DNA of 64,000 nt from Acorus gramineus. Taxonomy: Eukaryota; Streptophyta; Magnoliopsida; Acorales; Acoraceae. The notes under the pieces are model-generated. The model saw only the letters and a program-made list of their open reading frames with translations. It ran no database searches and was not told the origin of the DNA. Shown one piece after another: positions 11,801 through 22,040 of the stretch; position 1 is the stretch's first letter; each line of letters starts with the position of its first letter. Both the position numbers and the translations under genes were made by a program. Location of the stretch: assembly GCA_030737835.1 (NCBI GenBank), contig CM060847.1, forward strand, positions 22,678,876-22,742,875. The letters run 5' to 3'.

Positions 11801-14515
11801 AGTCTGCATGACTTTAGTGACAGGATTCTTATTCCAGGCCTTAAAAGAAGTGGCCAAGAGTTTCACTAAAAGTACCATGTAGAAGAGCAACGATACATCC
11901 ACATCGACAATGACACTCACTCCAAATAGTGTGTTGAGGTCAAGTGTCATGGCAACCATATATATGATACACAACTTGACAAAGTCCTATTCCAGGAGAG
12001 TCATAGAAAAGAGAAAATGAACGAAAACAAGCACGACATATTCTATAGCGAGGAGTTCTTTCTCCTCTCTTCTTCCCCTGTCCTGCATCATAAACCCTTC
12101 ATTTATATGGAATGTTAATTCACCACATAATATCCCATAAAAATAGCACACAAACATCCTTAACTCTTTGCATCTCCCACTAGTGCTCTTATTTAAAATA
12201 TTCTCGCTTACTGCAACACCAGCTGCAGAATGCCAAGACCCAACTAGTAGTTGTTTTTTAAAGGCTATAATTTACGCATTGAGTTATAGTTATACTGAAT
12301 CCATGGGTACATTTCATTAAAATAATAAATGAAAATCAATAAAATCAACATGCAATAGAAGCAGTGAATGTGCTCAAAGGTTATGTAATTGCATATTTAT
12401 GACAAAAATGAAGGTTAACTGTGAAATGAGTCTTTACTTGGTAAGATGCCTGTGAACATCAACAATAACTACTAGAATATCATACAGATTGAGAGAGCCC
12501 CAAGCACTTTCTACTCGCACTTTCACATCTGGTCTGCTGTCACGTTTTGAAATAAGCCCTGGGGTATCAAAAAAGCACTGTGGAAGGAGTAATCAGTTCA
12601 TGTCACATTAGTAGAACATGGACATAAATTCAGTTTTCTGTTCACTATACATATCAAGGAAGAAAATGCTTACTACTTATGTCTGTCAAGCAGCAGAGAA
12701 CCTATTATGCGAGTGACAAAAAATTGTAGGAAAGATTACAAAGAAAAACTAAAGAAGTAAAAGTTGTATGACTCTCTCTACTAGATAAAAGTTTTGTGAA
12801 AAAGCAAGCAGCCAAATAGAAACGCTGTGATTTTGTGGAGTTTACCAAGTGTTATTTATAAAATCAAAGGTGATGTACTTCCACCCACCCACTCACCCCC
12901 AAAAAAACAATAATAAGCTGAGGATGCAGGAGATGAAATGAAACATGACTAAGAAAATATTTTAAGAGAAAAAAATAAATACATGATCTTAAAAAAGTAA
13001 ATATACGAGCAAAAGGCATAAAGAACAATTTTATGAACAGATAAAATGATTTATAACAGACAATATATAATGTTGTAATAGAATAAAACAAAAACATGGT
13101 CCTATATGCAGTATACAATGAACCTCAAGCATAATGATAAACGAGTACTCATTGCATTGACATATGGCATAGCTGATCCTGAATTTCTCAATCCTATCCT
13201 TCTGATTAGAGCATAATAAATGTCAACACTTAGAACATTAATACCTTATAATGATCAGAGCGTTGGTCCATTTCCCTTACCTAATCCACGGGATAACTAT
13301 GAGATAGATTTTTAATTCAATGGTCAATGACATATATTAAGCAGATTTTTGTGTAGATAGTTTTTTCAATTATCTATAAGCTGATCAACTGAAACCATAT
13401 ATTAGAGCTGATTCTGATATTAGAATTCCTTTTTCAATTATACTCAGGACATAAGGAGAACATTAGAGCAGTAATTTGGCTAATCCTCCATCCAAAGATT
13501 CACACTCAAAAGTAATAAAAGAACAAAACAACCACCTGAAGCATATATCATTTTATATTTAAATAGTACAAGGTATGCTGAGTCATTCAAAACTCAATGC
13601 CTGATTGGAAACTTAAGACATCTTCCACATCAACAAAGCCCAACAAAACAAAGTCATAGCTTTCATATAAAGTAATTATCAAGGTGCAGATTGTTTGATA
13701 TTTGATTCAGATAAGAGTTACAAATTTAAAGTAAAAAAAAACACTATATTGCTTTAATAAAACTGAATGATACAACTAAATTATGAGACTGAACGAATCA
13801 GCGCAATGACGTACAATTTGTGTGTTTCCCTTGGTCATCACTCCCAACATTTCATGAGTAGTTGTGTTCGACTTCCGTGAAACAGCAGAAATTTTTGTTC
13901 CAACCTAAACCAATAAATGCATCTAATTGTCAGGATATGAAGCCAAACAGCAAATTTCAAAGTCAAAACGTGAATAGTCACACAAAAATAGACAGTTTCA
14001 GGAGCCAAAACAGATTGCCAAACCATGAAATTCATCAACGCAGACTTCCCAGCATTCGGCGCCCCAACGAGCCCGACCGACAGAGACCTTTGGTCCTCCT
14101 CCCTAACCCCGACCGCCTCCACCATCTCCTCCTCGTCGACCTCGTCAGGGTTCGCGAGCGCCGCCCCGAGTAGCGACCTAGCCAGAACCCTCAACCGCTC
14201 CTCCTCCTCCTCCTCCTCACGCTCTTCTTCCTTCAAAGGCAACCCCGAACCCTTCCCACGAAAGAGTGCCTGGTCGGCCCTCGCCCGGTACTTGGCGTCC
14301 CATATGGGCTTGCTCGTGGCGAGTTTCGTGTGGGAGATGGAGAAGTCTGTGCTGTCGAAGTCGGCGGGGGCCGGGGTTGATGGTTCTTCGTCATCTTGTA
14401 GGGTCTGGGAGGAGCGAAAGCGAGAGAGGGAGACGAAGATGGAGAGACAGGTTGAGTTGTTAGGGTTTGAGAGGGAGGTGAGTCCCCTTTCTAGGGCTCT
14501 TCTCCAAACTTGCAT
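5831..14515 (-). CDS. ERG: Era-like GTP-binding protein (plant ERG type), 8 exons, 431 aa
   Basis: Exons, in transcript order: 14024-14515, 13815-13904, 12438-12577, 10669-10827, 10517-10583, 6576-6683, 6357-6496, 5831-5930; all introns GT-AG and phases agree (1296 nt). Residues 1-60 are Ser/Arg-rich, fitting a mitochondrial presequence, followed by an acidic linker. GTPase motifs: G1 GAPNAGKS (151-158), effector TTT (178-180), G3 DTPG (198-201), G4 NKID (268-271), G5-like SGLRG near 299. The C-terminal KH domain has a GKKGSKIG loop (392-399) and ends about 30 residues later. Era proteins bind the 3' end of small-subunit rRNA and act in ribosome assembly; plant ERG homologues are organellar. 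Length matches known plant ERGs. Just upstream (14593-14600) the minus strand has AAACCCTA, a telo-box-like word common in plant translation genes, and a TATATAAAT tract near 14660 may be the TATA box. Confidence 0.95.
7620..7775 (+). mobile_element. LINE-like 3' tail fragment
   Basis: Reads as a retroposon end on the plus strand: CTTTTTAATAAAATTGCTCC, then an A-rich run at about 7766-7778. The TTTTATTTTCTTTTATCGG style leader resembles plant L1 3' untranslated ends. No coding part is left. Confidence 0.4.
7890..7985. repeat. TATACTCCACTA-type short repeat cluster
   Basis: Three copies of a TATAYACTCCACTA-like word or its inverse lie within 90 bp (CTATACACTCCACTACTGG, TATATACTCCACTAGTG and a related partner). 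Similar words occur at about 17380-17450, 51370-51400 and 52185-52210. They resemble subterminal repeats of a DNA transposon family, but no ends were defined. Confidence 0.4.
9012..9660 (-). mobile_element. LINE (L1-type) 3' end with RNase H remnant
   Basis: Read on the minus strand, 9640-9440 gives a frame resembling the C-terminal RNase H part of plant LINE ORF2 (IQSDSKNGVKWIFAKSK ... EINSVVDYLASY), then non-coding sequence and a typical tail, GGTTAATAAAATTTCAATG, ending near 9012. The 3' region contains a 93-bp tandem duplication (9236-9328 and 9329-9421), both copies with CATACACGCCAGCATACAA. It is broken by stops and not functional. Confidence 0.6.
10828..12437 (-). other. ERG intron 3
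   Basis: Lies between exons 3 and 4. It holds a LINE ORF2 fragment (11350-11700); the rest is AT-rich with no recognised feature. Confidence 0.6.
11350..11700 (-). pseudogene. LINE ORF2 C-terminal fragment
   Basis: The minus strand from about 11690 reads AVAWALWLTHNQIILM, then RTRMNEDNIWETVVWFIKDW. This is the 'W.R.N..IF' style segment found after the reverse transcriptase in plant L1 ORF2 proteins. It continues for about 60 residues before stops. A degenerate retroposon piece inside an ERG intron. Confidence 0.55.
12578..13814 (-). other. ERG intron 2
   Basis: AT-rich, with no frame or repeat that I recognise. The donor is GTACGT (13814-13809) and the acceptor CCACAG (ending 12578). Confidence 0.7.
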
Positions 14516-15640
14516 TTCTGAAGCTGAAAGGGAATGCCCGAATGGGTTGGGGTTTTGGAGAAAAGATGAAGCTCAAACTTTCACAGTGTGTCTAGGGTTT
14601 TTGTTATGAGTAGTAGTGGCTGAGTCATCATTTTTATAAAGAGTGTAATATAATTTATATAAATATTTTTTAAAACTATATTATTATATATTTTTTTAAT
14701 AGTATAGATTAAAAATATATTTAAAATGAAATAAAAATATTCATATTTTAAAATTATAAAACATATCACTAAATAATTATAAAAAAATAATAATCATATT
14801 TTAAAATGATATGTCACATTTCATATTGATAATTCACAAACAAAAAAATGTCAAAACATAAATCTAATAAACAATACATACATTTTATTTGACCTCAACG
14901 AAGTTTTATATTGCGAAAATGTTGAATGATTTGATTATTTTAGATATTCACACAAATATTTTAAACTTTAAATAAATTAGTAATAATGACAATAAAGTAG
15001 AATGAAAAAAGTAAAAATTACAGATTTTTTTAAAGATTATGATTGACATTAGGAAAAGTTGAGATACAAAAAAAAAAGAAGAAAAAAAGAGATTGAATTT
15101 TTTTTTTTTAAGATGGGCACTTAGGTGGATCCGTGCCTCCATGGTTGTTTATGGTATATGGATAGAATGAAGCTTGAGGGTAAATGAAAAAAGAGAGTAA
15201 AAACTTACTTTTCTTTTTATGTGAAGGGGTTTTAAATAAAAGAAGGGGTGATAGCACACCATACACGTAAATGATCTAGATGGATAATGGATGGTTGTTT
15301 TATTTTTTTTTTTAGTTGTGAACTGTTGTTGTTTAGAAAATTTCATATGTAGACGGAGCTTATGATCTATGAGTTCTAATTAAAATCAATCTATCAAAAA
15401 AATTAAAAAGACCTAGAAAAAATTAAAAGGATATGAAAATAAATAAAAAAAATTCCAGGGGGGTCCCATGCCCCCCCCCCCCCCCATGGTGGCTCCGCCA
15501 CTGACTATGGGCCAAGCTATTCCCACCACTTTACTTAGGAAAATAATACACTCAGTCGCATTCATCAACTAAAACTCATACCTCACATGTTTCATTTTTA
15601 TAAAAAATAGTAAACATTATCTAATGAGGTACATGCTTTG
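14516..15640. other. Intergenic upstream of ERG
   Basis: Holds the likely ERG promoter (TATATAAAT near 14660), then very AT-rich DNA to 15130 and an A/T-rich stretch to 15460. A C-run (about 15471-15485) is followed by GGTGGCTCCGCCACTG, whose complement CAGTGGCGGAGCCACC matches a widespread end word of plant DNA transposons. The other end was not fixed. Confidence 0.5.
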
Positions 15641-16530
15641 ATAAAAAGGATTCTGTCGGTATCGGATTTCGGAAGGGGTGTTGGGGGAGTTCGGTTGGTT
15701 GGGCTCCTGAAAGCCTACCCCTTCCTCTCTTCCGGTCCTTTGGGGTGTGCGTGTGTGGGGGTTCTTCGGAGGCTCGAATCCGGTGCGCGCCTTGGCAGGC
15801 TCGGTCGGATCGTCTCTCAGAAGGGGTGGTGGGGTTTTTTTGTTCGTTCCTTGCTGAGGCGGCCGACGGGTCCTCAGGAGGATTCAGGGGTGGTTGTGAT
15901 CGCCACCTGCTTTTCTCAAAAAGCAGGAAAAGTTGAGGGTGGATTTGATCGCCTTCGTGGGGGAGTTTGTGGGGTCTCCGCTCCGAGACACGGGCATGCC
16001 GTACACATAGGTGAAGACATGGATCATCTTCTGCTTCGGGAACTTGACTAAAGGAGAATTGGGACTCGGGTGTGCTAGGGGAAGAGCCGACTAGTGGGGT
16101 TTAGGTGCCTGGTAGGGGACGGCTAGTTGTGGGTAGCCGCCTGGTGCCTGGCTCTATTTGGGCAAAGCCTGGGTAGGGTTTGGTTTGGGTGTTAGCTGAA
16201 GTTAAACTAGGTTTAACTAGGTTTTTGGAGAGTGAATTTGGAGGATAATTTTGGTGTAGGAAAATGGGTTTTTCTCTCAAAATAGAGCTCTCTCTCTAGG
16301 GGTTTCAAGTGGGAAAGGGGGTATGGGCTTGGGAATGTGTATTGTTGCGGATGATTGGGAAGTATTTGATGATTGTTGATTATTGATGATGGATATGAAT
16401 GCTTGGAGACACCCTATTTATTGTAAAAGAGATGTAGAGGAGTGTCCATTGAATAATAGATCAAAATGGATAATAAGGTGTTTGATTTGACCTTCCATTA
16501 GATCTTTGTTCTCTGACAATGTCCAGGTGA

Positions 16531-16558
16531 GGGGTGGCTACTCTCAAGTAACCACCCC
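16531..16558. repeat. Imperfect palindrome
   Basis: GGGGTGGCTACT, a CTCA loop, then AGTAACCACCCC: one mismatch in a 12-bp stem. A second, better version lies 200 bp downstream. Confidence 0.7.
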
Positions 16559-16744
16559 CATCATGACCTGCCAAACGTCCCGTTTGTGACAAGCGGTGGC
16601 TTAGGTCGGCTACTTGAACCAGCTAATATGGGGCGGCTAAAAGGGACAATCCGTCACAATCATGCTTGCTTTATGTCCCATCCCAGGAAGACGGTTTGGG
16701 GTCGATCAGGGGGGCTGCTAGTGGAAACTAGCCGCCCGGTATGA

Positions 16745-16768
16745 GGCGGCTACTCTCAAGTAGCCGCC
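16745..16768. repeat. Perfect 10-bp-stem palindrome
   Basis: GGCGGCTACT, CTCA, AGTAGCCGCC. It has the same core as the palindrome at 16531-16558, and both are followed or preceded by GTCCAGGT. Confidence 0.8.
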
Positions 16769-16934
16769 CCTGTCCAGGTTTTTAGATTTTTCTAAGTGTT
16801 GGACTTAGGGTTTCCGGTCTTGGTTTCTAAGAGAGTTTTCTATTAGATGTCCAAATGTAGTTGTTTCCAATATTACTTGAAGTAAATTTCATTTCTTTGG
16901 ACGGTCAAAATTAGGGTATCTACAGATGCGTTAC

Positions 16935-17126
16935 ACAATTTGATGCTCCAACACAATCATCACCGTCCGATCTTATTGAGTTATTATGACTGAGATATTC
17001 TGTCAGATTTTTAAATTAAAATTAAGATCAATTAAATTCTAATATTTTTTTTTTAGGACTCAATTAAATTTTGTATATTAAAATGATAAGATTGGACGAT
17101 CACGATTACATTGGACCATCAAATTA
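16935..17126. mobile_element. Small MITE inside the GC-rich insertion
   Basis: About 42-bp imperfect terminal inverted repeats: the left arm starts ACAATTTGATGCTCCAA and ends CCGATCTTAT; the right arm mirrors this as ATAAGATTGG ... GGACCATCAAATTAT. The interior is AT-rich. It sits at the right end of the larger insertion. Confidence 0.6.
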
Positions 17127-17170
17127 TCCAAAGTCTGTTAGACCTAACCCGACTGTCCCTTGATAAAAAG

Positions 17171-18060
17171 TGCATATCGCTCCATTTCAAGTTGAATAAA
17201 CTCATTTTTAGTAAGTGTAAAAAAGAATTAGTGAGATATATACATCATCTAACAAGGTATATGCTTCACTGAATTTATAACGAGGTATATAGATTTGTGT
17301 TTTGAACTGAGAAAAAAACTGAGTGTAGCGGCACTCTTTACTTAATGAGAGCTGATACACGCAACCTCGTTTGCAGCTTGATACACTCTGATATTGTGGT
17401 ATATACTCTGTTATTATAGTATATAGCTTCTATCATAGTGTATGACACGATTTTTTTATTTTTTTTCACATATAATGACATATACTTCAAATGAAAAATG
17501 CATGATTTTTTTTTAAAAAAAAAAAGAAAAATGGTATGGGCTAGAATTGTGGTTGCAGCTAGATATATCTTTTTCCTTGGTCCGTTTAGAAACACAGATT
17601 GAAAAGTAGCTTTTGGAATAAAGCTATTTTTTAAAATGATTTTAAACCTTGATTTTTTTAGGATGTTTTTTTTTTTTAATTCAGGAATCAATATTTGAAA
17701 GGAGTTTAATGTTTGGCAGAGAAAGCTGCTTTTCAATTCAAAAAATCGATTCCGACCAAAAAACGTTGTTTTTGAGCTTTTCAAAACACAGATTTCAAGA
17801 AAAAAAATTAAAAGGAATCCAGTTTCTGATTCTGCAAAAAGCTGTCCTATCTGGCTGCACGATTTTAACTTTTCAGCTTTTCAAAAAGCAAAAACGCACT
17901 CAAACGTGCAACCAAACATGGTCTAATTTTCCCACAATCCCTCGGTTACCAAAAAAATCATAATTTTTCTTTTTTTTTGGAAAAAGTTCATTAATCCCAC
18001 TACCTAACTCTTCCAACCACCCTAATATAACATATCATCAATCCCACTACCAACATTTCT
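17171..18060. other. Intergenic, AT-rich
   Basis: Contains repeated GTATATACTCTGTTA-type words (17380-17450) and mixed low-complexity sequence. The short frames on both strands at 17338-17963 overlap each other and show no known motif. Confidence 0.5.
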
Positions 18061-18083
18061 TTTGTGTGGAAAAGGGCTGGTCG

Positions 18084-18191
18084 ATTATTCGAAAGAATTT
18101 TTCGTGGGATCGGGACAAACAGGTGGAGGTAGCCTTCCCAACTTGACCGTAAGATCAGTCACGGAGGTCTCTCCGATATCAGAAAAAAAAA
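18084..18191 (+). mobile_element. 5'-truncated SINE
   Basis: Matches the 3' two-thirds of the full-length SINE at 46949-47151 in opposite orientation: shared words include GAAAGAATTTT, CGTGGGA, ACAGG(T/C)GGA(G/T)GTAGCCTT and GACCGTAAGATCAGTCAC. It ends in a 10-bp A-run. The tRNA-like 5' part is missing. Confidence 0.75.
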
Positions 18192-18692
18192 ATTCTTTTG
18201 TTTGGAAAAAGGATGGTCGATAGACTCTCTGTCAAAGTGGAAAAAGTCTGATCGAAAAACACTATATAAGTGTTGAATGGACTGGTTAACAAACATCCAC
18301 TTGAGTTTGAAAAAGGCCAGTTGATACTGAACCTGTCAACACGATAAAATGTGGTTTTTCTTTCAAAACAATTATTTGATTCTTTAATATTCAATGCCAC
18401 TATTCACAAACCTCACTTTGTTATCAAACCTAATTACTGCAAAGACATCGGATTTTCTTCATGATCATGGAACTTTGTTGTATCTTCAAATATCTGTGTT
18501 TTTTAAAACCTGATTAGTTATTACCTTGTTATCTCATGTTTGGATCACCAAAAAAAATTGCATTTCGGTGGGAGAGATACTTTTTTTTCTTATGTAAAAC
18601 AAGTTTACTCGAAATATTAAAGGATAATGTTGGTATAGTGTATTTTTTAGCCCCAATTTCAGTCTACATGTGTTCGAATTTTTTGAAAATAT
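18192..18692. other. Intergenic, no feature
   Basis: Between the SINE fragment and the plastid rRNA fragment. It contains a loose repeat of TTTGGAAAAAGG-type words (18200-18320) and nothing else recognised. Confidence 0.5.
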
Positions 18693-18817
18693 TGCCTTCC
18701 ACCTACGCTACGCAGGAAAGGCCCAAAGCCAATCCCAGGGAACAGTAAAGCTTCATAGGGTCTTTCTGTCCAGGTGCAGGTAGTCCGCATCTTCACAGAC
18801 ATGTCTATTTCACCGAA
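18693..18817 (-). pseudogene. Nuclear copy of a plastid 23S rRNA segment (NUPT)
   Basis: On the minus strand this reads as domain V of plastid 23S rRNA: GTGAAATAGACATGTCTGTG, then GATGCGGACTACCTGCACC, GACAGAAAGACCCTATGAAG and CTTTACTGTTCCCTGGGATT, to AGGTGGAAGG. The order and spacing agree with the conserved bacterial/plastid region around the GACCCTATGAA motif. It is only about 125 bp, with AT-rich nuclear sequence on one side and an LTR-like start (TGTGACGGCCC) two bases beyond its other edge. A fragment, not a functional rRNA gene. Confidence 0.85.
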
Positions 18818-18819
18818 CC

Positions 18820-19553
18820 TGTGACGGCCCGTGTCCCAAAACACCGACACGTGCACGTCACGTGTCTCAAAATTCACCATTTTTTTTTAAAAAAAAAAAT
18901 CGAAATAAACACCCCATATAATCTCATCTGGTGACAACCCTGGGATAACATATAATCATCAAGAAATATATAATCACCTATATAAACTTACACAGAAAAG
19001 TTTAAGCAGTCAATAGAGCATCTAACACACCTCACATACAATTATCCATATATACAGAGCATTTTAACATAGGCATGGTTCACTAGACCAGCCTCTACCA
19101 AAATAATCATATACAAATTCAAAACATCAACAATATCCACATCCATATATATTTATCTATCACCAACTGGACGTGACCCCCAAAAGAAAACAAAGTCAAC
19201 GCTCAGGAACCTCCACCTCTACTCTGCAAAAATAGGAAAATAGAATAGAGTGAGTGAAAGCTGCTCAGTAAGTAACCCAGACATTCCACGCATAAGGAAA
19301 ACAAAGATGACATCAAAGTCAAGCTTAGTCAACATCAGGTCAAAGCATAATAACACATGAAACACTTTATGATCATCAGTGGAGAACAATAACATCGTTG
19401 ATATATAAAAATATGAATGAATAGCTCAAACGAACACATCACAAGTGATAGGACCAATAAATATCATCAAGAAGCAACACCACTGGACTGAAGGCACATA
19501 CTCTGAAATCACCCATCAATCAAAGAAGGTCAATTAACTCATTGACGACACTC
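18820..19553 (+). mobile_element. Left part of a Ty3-like LTR interrupted by the Copia element
   Basis: Starts TGTGACGGCCCGTG, resembling the TGTCACGCCCC start of the 3-kb LTR at 23472 and of many long plant Ty3/gypsy LTRs. The layout is also similar: a CA-rich section, then a '...AGTGAGTGAAAGCTGCTCAGTAAG' like zone (19240-19275). It stops at the Copia insertion. A matching right part would lie beyond 29558, but its end was not identified. Confidence 0.4.
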
Positions 19554-19558
19554 GAGAT

Positions 19559-20091
19559 TGTTAGTATTTGTGGCTTAATGAATCAATGTTTTGACATTTT
19601 CAAATGAATTTTGTTTTTTAAGAGAATCACATTTAACTCTTGTATAGCTTAACGAGTGGGGATTTGATTTTATGCAGTGAATTAAGGTTGTACCATTTGT
19701 TTATGAGTATGGTTGATGGGAGGTTATTAGTTTTAATTTGTGTAGTTGGGTAGCAAGGGCATTTTGGTAAAATCAATGTCTTTGATGAGAAGACATGTTA
19801 TGAGCCATTGATATGGTGAACCCATCAAAAGGTCCACCCTTGCATCCTTCTTAAGTGTGTATATGGGGGTTCCTCTGTTGATGTTTCTTCTCCAGATGCA
19901 CTTGAATGAAAACAAAGGGATGCTCAAGCATTAAATCAAGCTAGAAGAGGTGTTTCAAGACCACTCAAAAATCTGAACCAAAGCCCAAAGGTATGTCTTG
20001 TTACATGGATTCTTGTTTTTCTTCCATACCTATTAAGATGAGATCATGTTTTTGTTTGTGACTTCAATCATGAAGCCTTAGATTTCAAACA
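19559..20091 (+). repeat. Copia 5' LTR
   Basis: Begins TGTTAGTATTTGTGGC and ends TTAGATTTCAAACA. It is 533 bp; compared with the 3' LTR it lacks about 63 bp around the GTGTGTATA site (near 19862). That missing part includes the A-rich TATA-like stretch kept in the 3' copy. Confidence 0.92.
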
Positions 20092-21240
20092 ATAGTATCA
20101 GAGCAGGTCATCTTGATATGTATGGATTTAATTTTTTGTTTAGGGTTTGAGCACACTAAAACCCTAATCCGAATTTGGGGATAAACCCTAACTTAGGGTT
20201 TAATCTTTCTAATATCACTTTTGAGTGTGGTTCTTCATACTTTAATACCCTCTATTTGTTGTTTTAATATTGGGATTAAATCTTCTCTTTAATGGAACCC
20301 ATATGAAGTATTTAATGGTTGTTGTGTGTTTTCATGCACATGAGGTGTTTGTTAAATTACTTCAAAGAAGGTTTTTTGCTTGTTTCATGACCTATTTGTG
20401 TGATATCATTAAAACAGCAAATACATGTTCCTTTTTCACATGTTTTTACAAATTTAGTGCAAGCTTAAGTCTTGTATTTGCTGAAATTTGTTTATAAGAG
20501 TGCTTTGAAAATAATTGATTGTCATTTTGGCTTTATGGAAATCATGCTTGTTTAGCTAGTCAATTATTGCACTCCAATTTTTGTGAAAATATGTTTCTAA
20601 TGTACATTATGACATGCTAGTTCTTCATAGAGAGATTTTTGTGATGTGAGATATCCATCTTACTATATGTTCTCTCTTGATTGAAGCCAATACATGCATG
20701 TTTATGATTAAATGAATAATTTAGATCATGTTATGCACACAGAAGTCATTGTGTACCTTAATGCATGTTAGAGTTGCATAAAAACTCTACTTTTGTATTA
20801 AGTATGAAATGAGCCCAAAGGCAACTTTTGTATTTGATATGACTGTTAGGGAGTAACAATTGCAATTAGTCTTGAGCATGTTGGGACTAGCCCAAAGGTT
20901 AGTGGCCGATGTGTTTGAGGTCTAGTTGTGGCACAAGGAATTATGTAGGCTCATAGTAGAGTGAGAACTGAGTGCCCAAAGGCTCATGTTACTTGTTGGA
21001 CATGTGAGGTATATAATTTACTTGTGTGTTTGGAGTATTTCATTAGATCCAAGGGTGACCACCCAAAGGTGGAGTCCAAGTACTCTGAAGCAAATACCAT
21101 GAGATCATGTTTAATATTATTGATCTTGTATGATAATCCATATTTGTGTATGATATCTCGATTATGTTAGATTCTAAATCATACATATGGATATTTGTGT
21201 TTAGTTATGGATCCTGCTATGATGATGTCTGGGATGTTTT
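20092..21240 (+). other. Copia primer-binding site and leader
   Basis: The primer-binding site is at about 20092-20108. The 1.1-kb leader has no open frame of interest but contains the octamer CCCAAAGG four times (20814, 20891, 20975, 21062), also present once in each LTR. Confidence 0.75.
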
Positions 21241-22040
21241 CCATTTAGCCTCTCTCTGGATCGAACTTCAGAGAATGGAAAGATCATGATGTTGTTATCA
21301 TATCATGATTTTGACATTGCAATTACGGATGGAGTCCCACCTGAACCACCTCTGAATGCTCCAACATCAAAATATGAGTATTATAAAAAGTGGTTGAAGG
21401 CCAATAAAATGGCAAGGTATTTTATTCTCAATTCTGTGGGCCCACTACTTCGGAACAACTTATAAGAATTTGAGCATGTCAAGGATTTGCTGAATCATAT
21501 ATATTGAACAAAGGTTTATTGGGACCTCCAAAGCCAAGAAGTAAGTAGTGTTTCAAAAATTTCATAACACGAAACTGGCTCCTAGTGAGAGTGTTAAAGA
21601 GCACATTCTTAGAATAATTGGCTACAATAATGAATTGGCTTCTTTGGACAGTAAACTTGATGAAGATTATATTTGTCATGTTATTCTCAATAGCCTCCCA
21701 AGATCCTTCGAAAGCTTCTAGATCAATTATAATACAAGTGATTTGAAGTAGACATTGGATGAATTGTTGAATCACTGTGTTCTTGAAGAAGAGCGTCAAG
21801 CTCCAAACAAGAATGAATATGCACACCTTGCAGTTACTGATGCCAAAGAGAATCAACCCTTGAAAAACAAAAAGTTCAAGAAGTCTGGGAAGTCCAAAAA
21901 AAAATTTGGATCCCCAAAGAAGGAACAGAAGCCAGATCAAAAGGTTTGCCACTATTGCAAGCAGCCATGGCACTTTTAAAGCTGAATATCCTAAGTTGAA
22001 TAAGAACCTTGAGCAAGGTATTATAAATTCCTTTGTTTGC
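21240..22040 (+). pseudogene. Copia gag remnant
   Basis: Recognisable pieces: PLSGSNFREWK near 21255, an N-terminal Gag-like 'W.....LDE.' zone at 21640-21740, a Lys-rich stretch, and a zinc knuckle start CHYCKQPWH (about 21948) whose later Cys is replaced by Tyr. Several frame changes (for example near 21480 and 21725) break it. The long minus-strand frame 21479-22042 is antisense to it. Confidence 0.75.

Larger units (their letters stand above)
15649..17159. mobile_element. GC-richer 1.5-kb insertion flanked by TTGATAAAAAG
   Basis: The insert is bounded by the direct repeat TTGATAAAAAG (15638-15648 and 17160-17170). Host sequence on both sides belongs to a family also present near 49.15 kb (ATGCTTTGATAAAAA), where no such insert is seen. 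The ends are weakly inverted (GGATTCTGTCGG against GGGACAGTCGG). It is clearly more GC-rich than its surroundings. A 130-codon frame in its first 400 bp (from about 15638) has no recognisable similarity and is probably not a gene. The long target duplication and short inverted ends suggest a MULE-like DNA transposon, but its class is unproven. Confidence 0.55.

Noticed and set aside
14025-14609. 194-codon plus-strand frame
   Set aside because: Exactly antisense to exon 1 of the ERG gene, whose GTPase motifs and splice structure are clear.
15638-16051. 137-codon plus-strand frame
   Set aside because: No known motif, starts in the flanking repeat, and lies in a GC-rich mobile block.
18693-18817. 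23S rRNA match as a genuine rRNA gene
   Set aside because: Only about 125 bp of domain V, flanked by nuclear repeats; a plastid-derived fragment.
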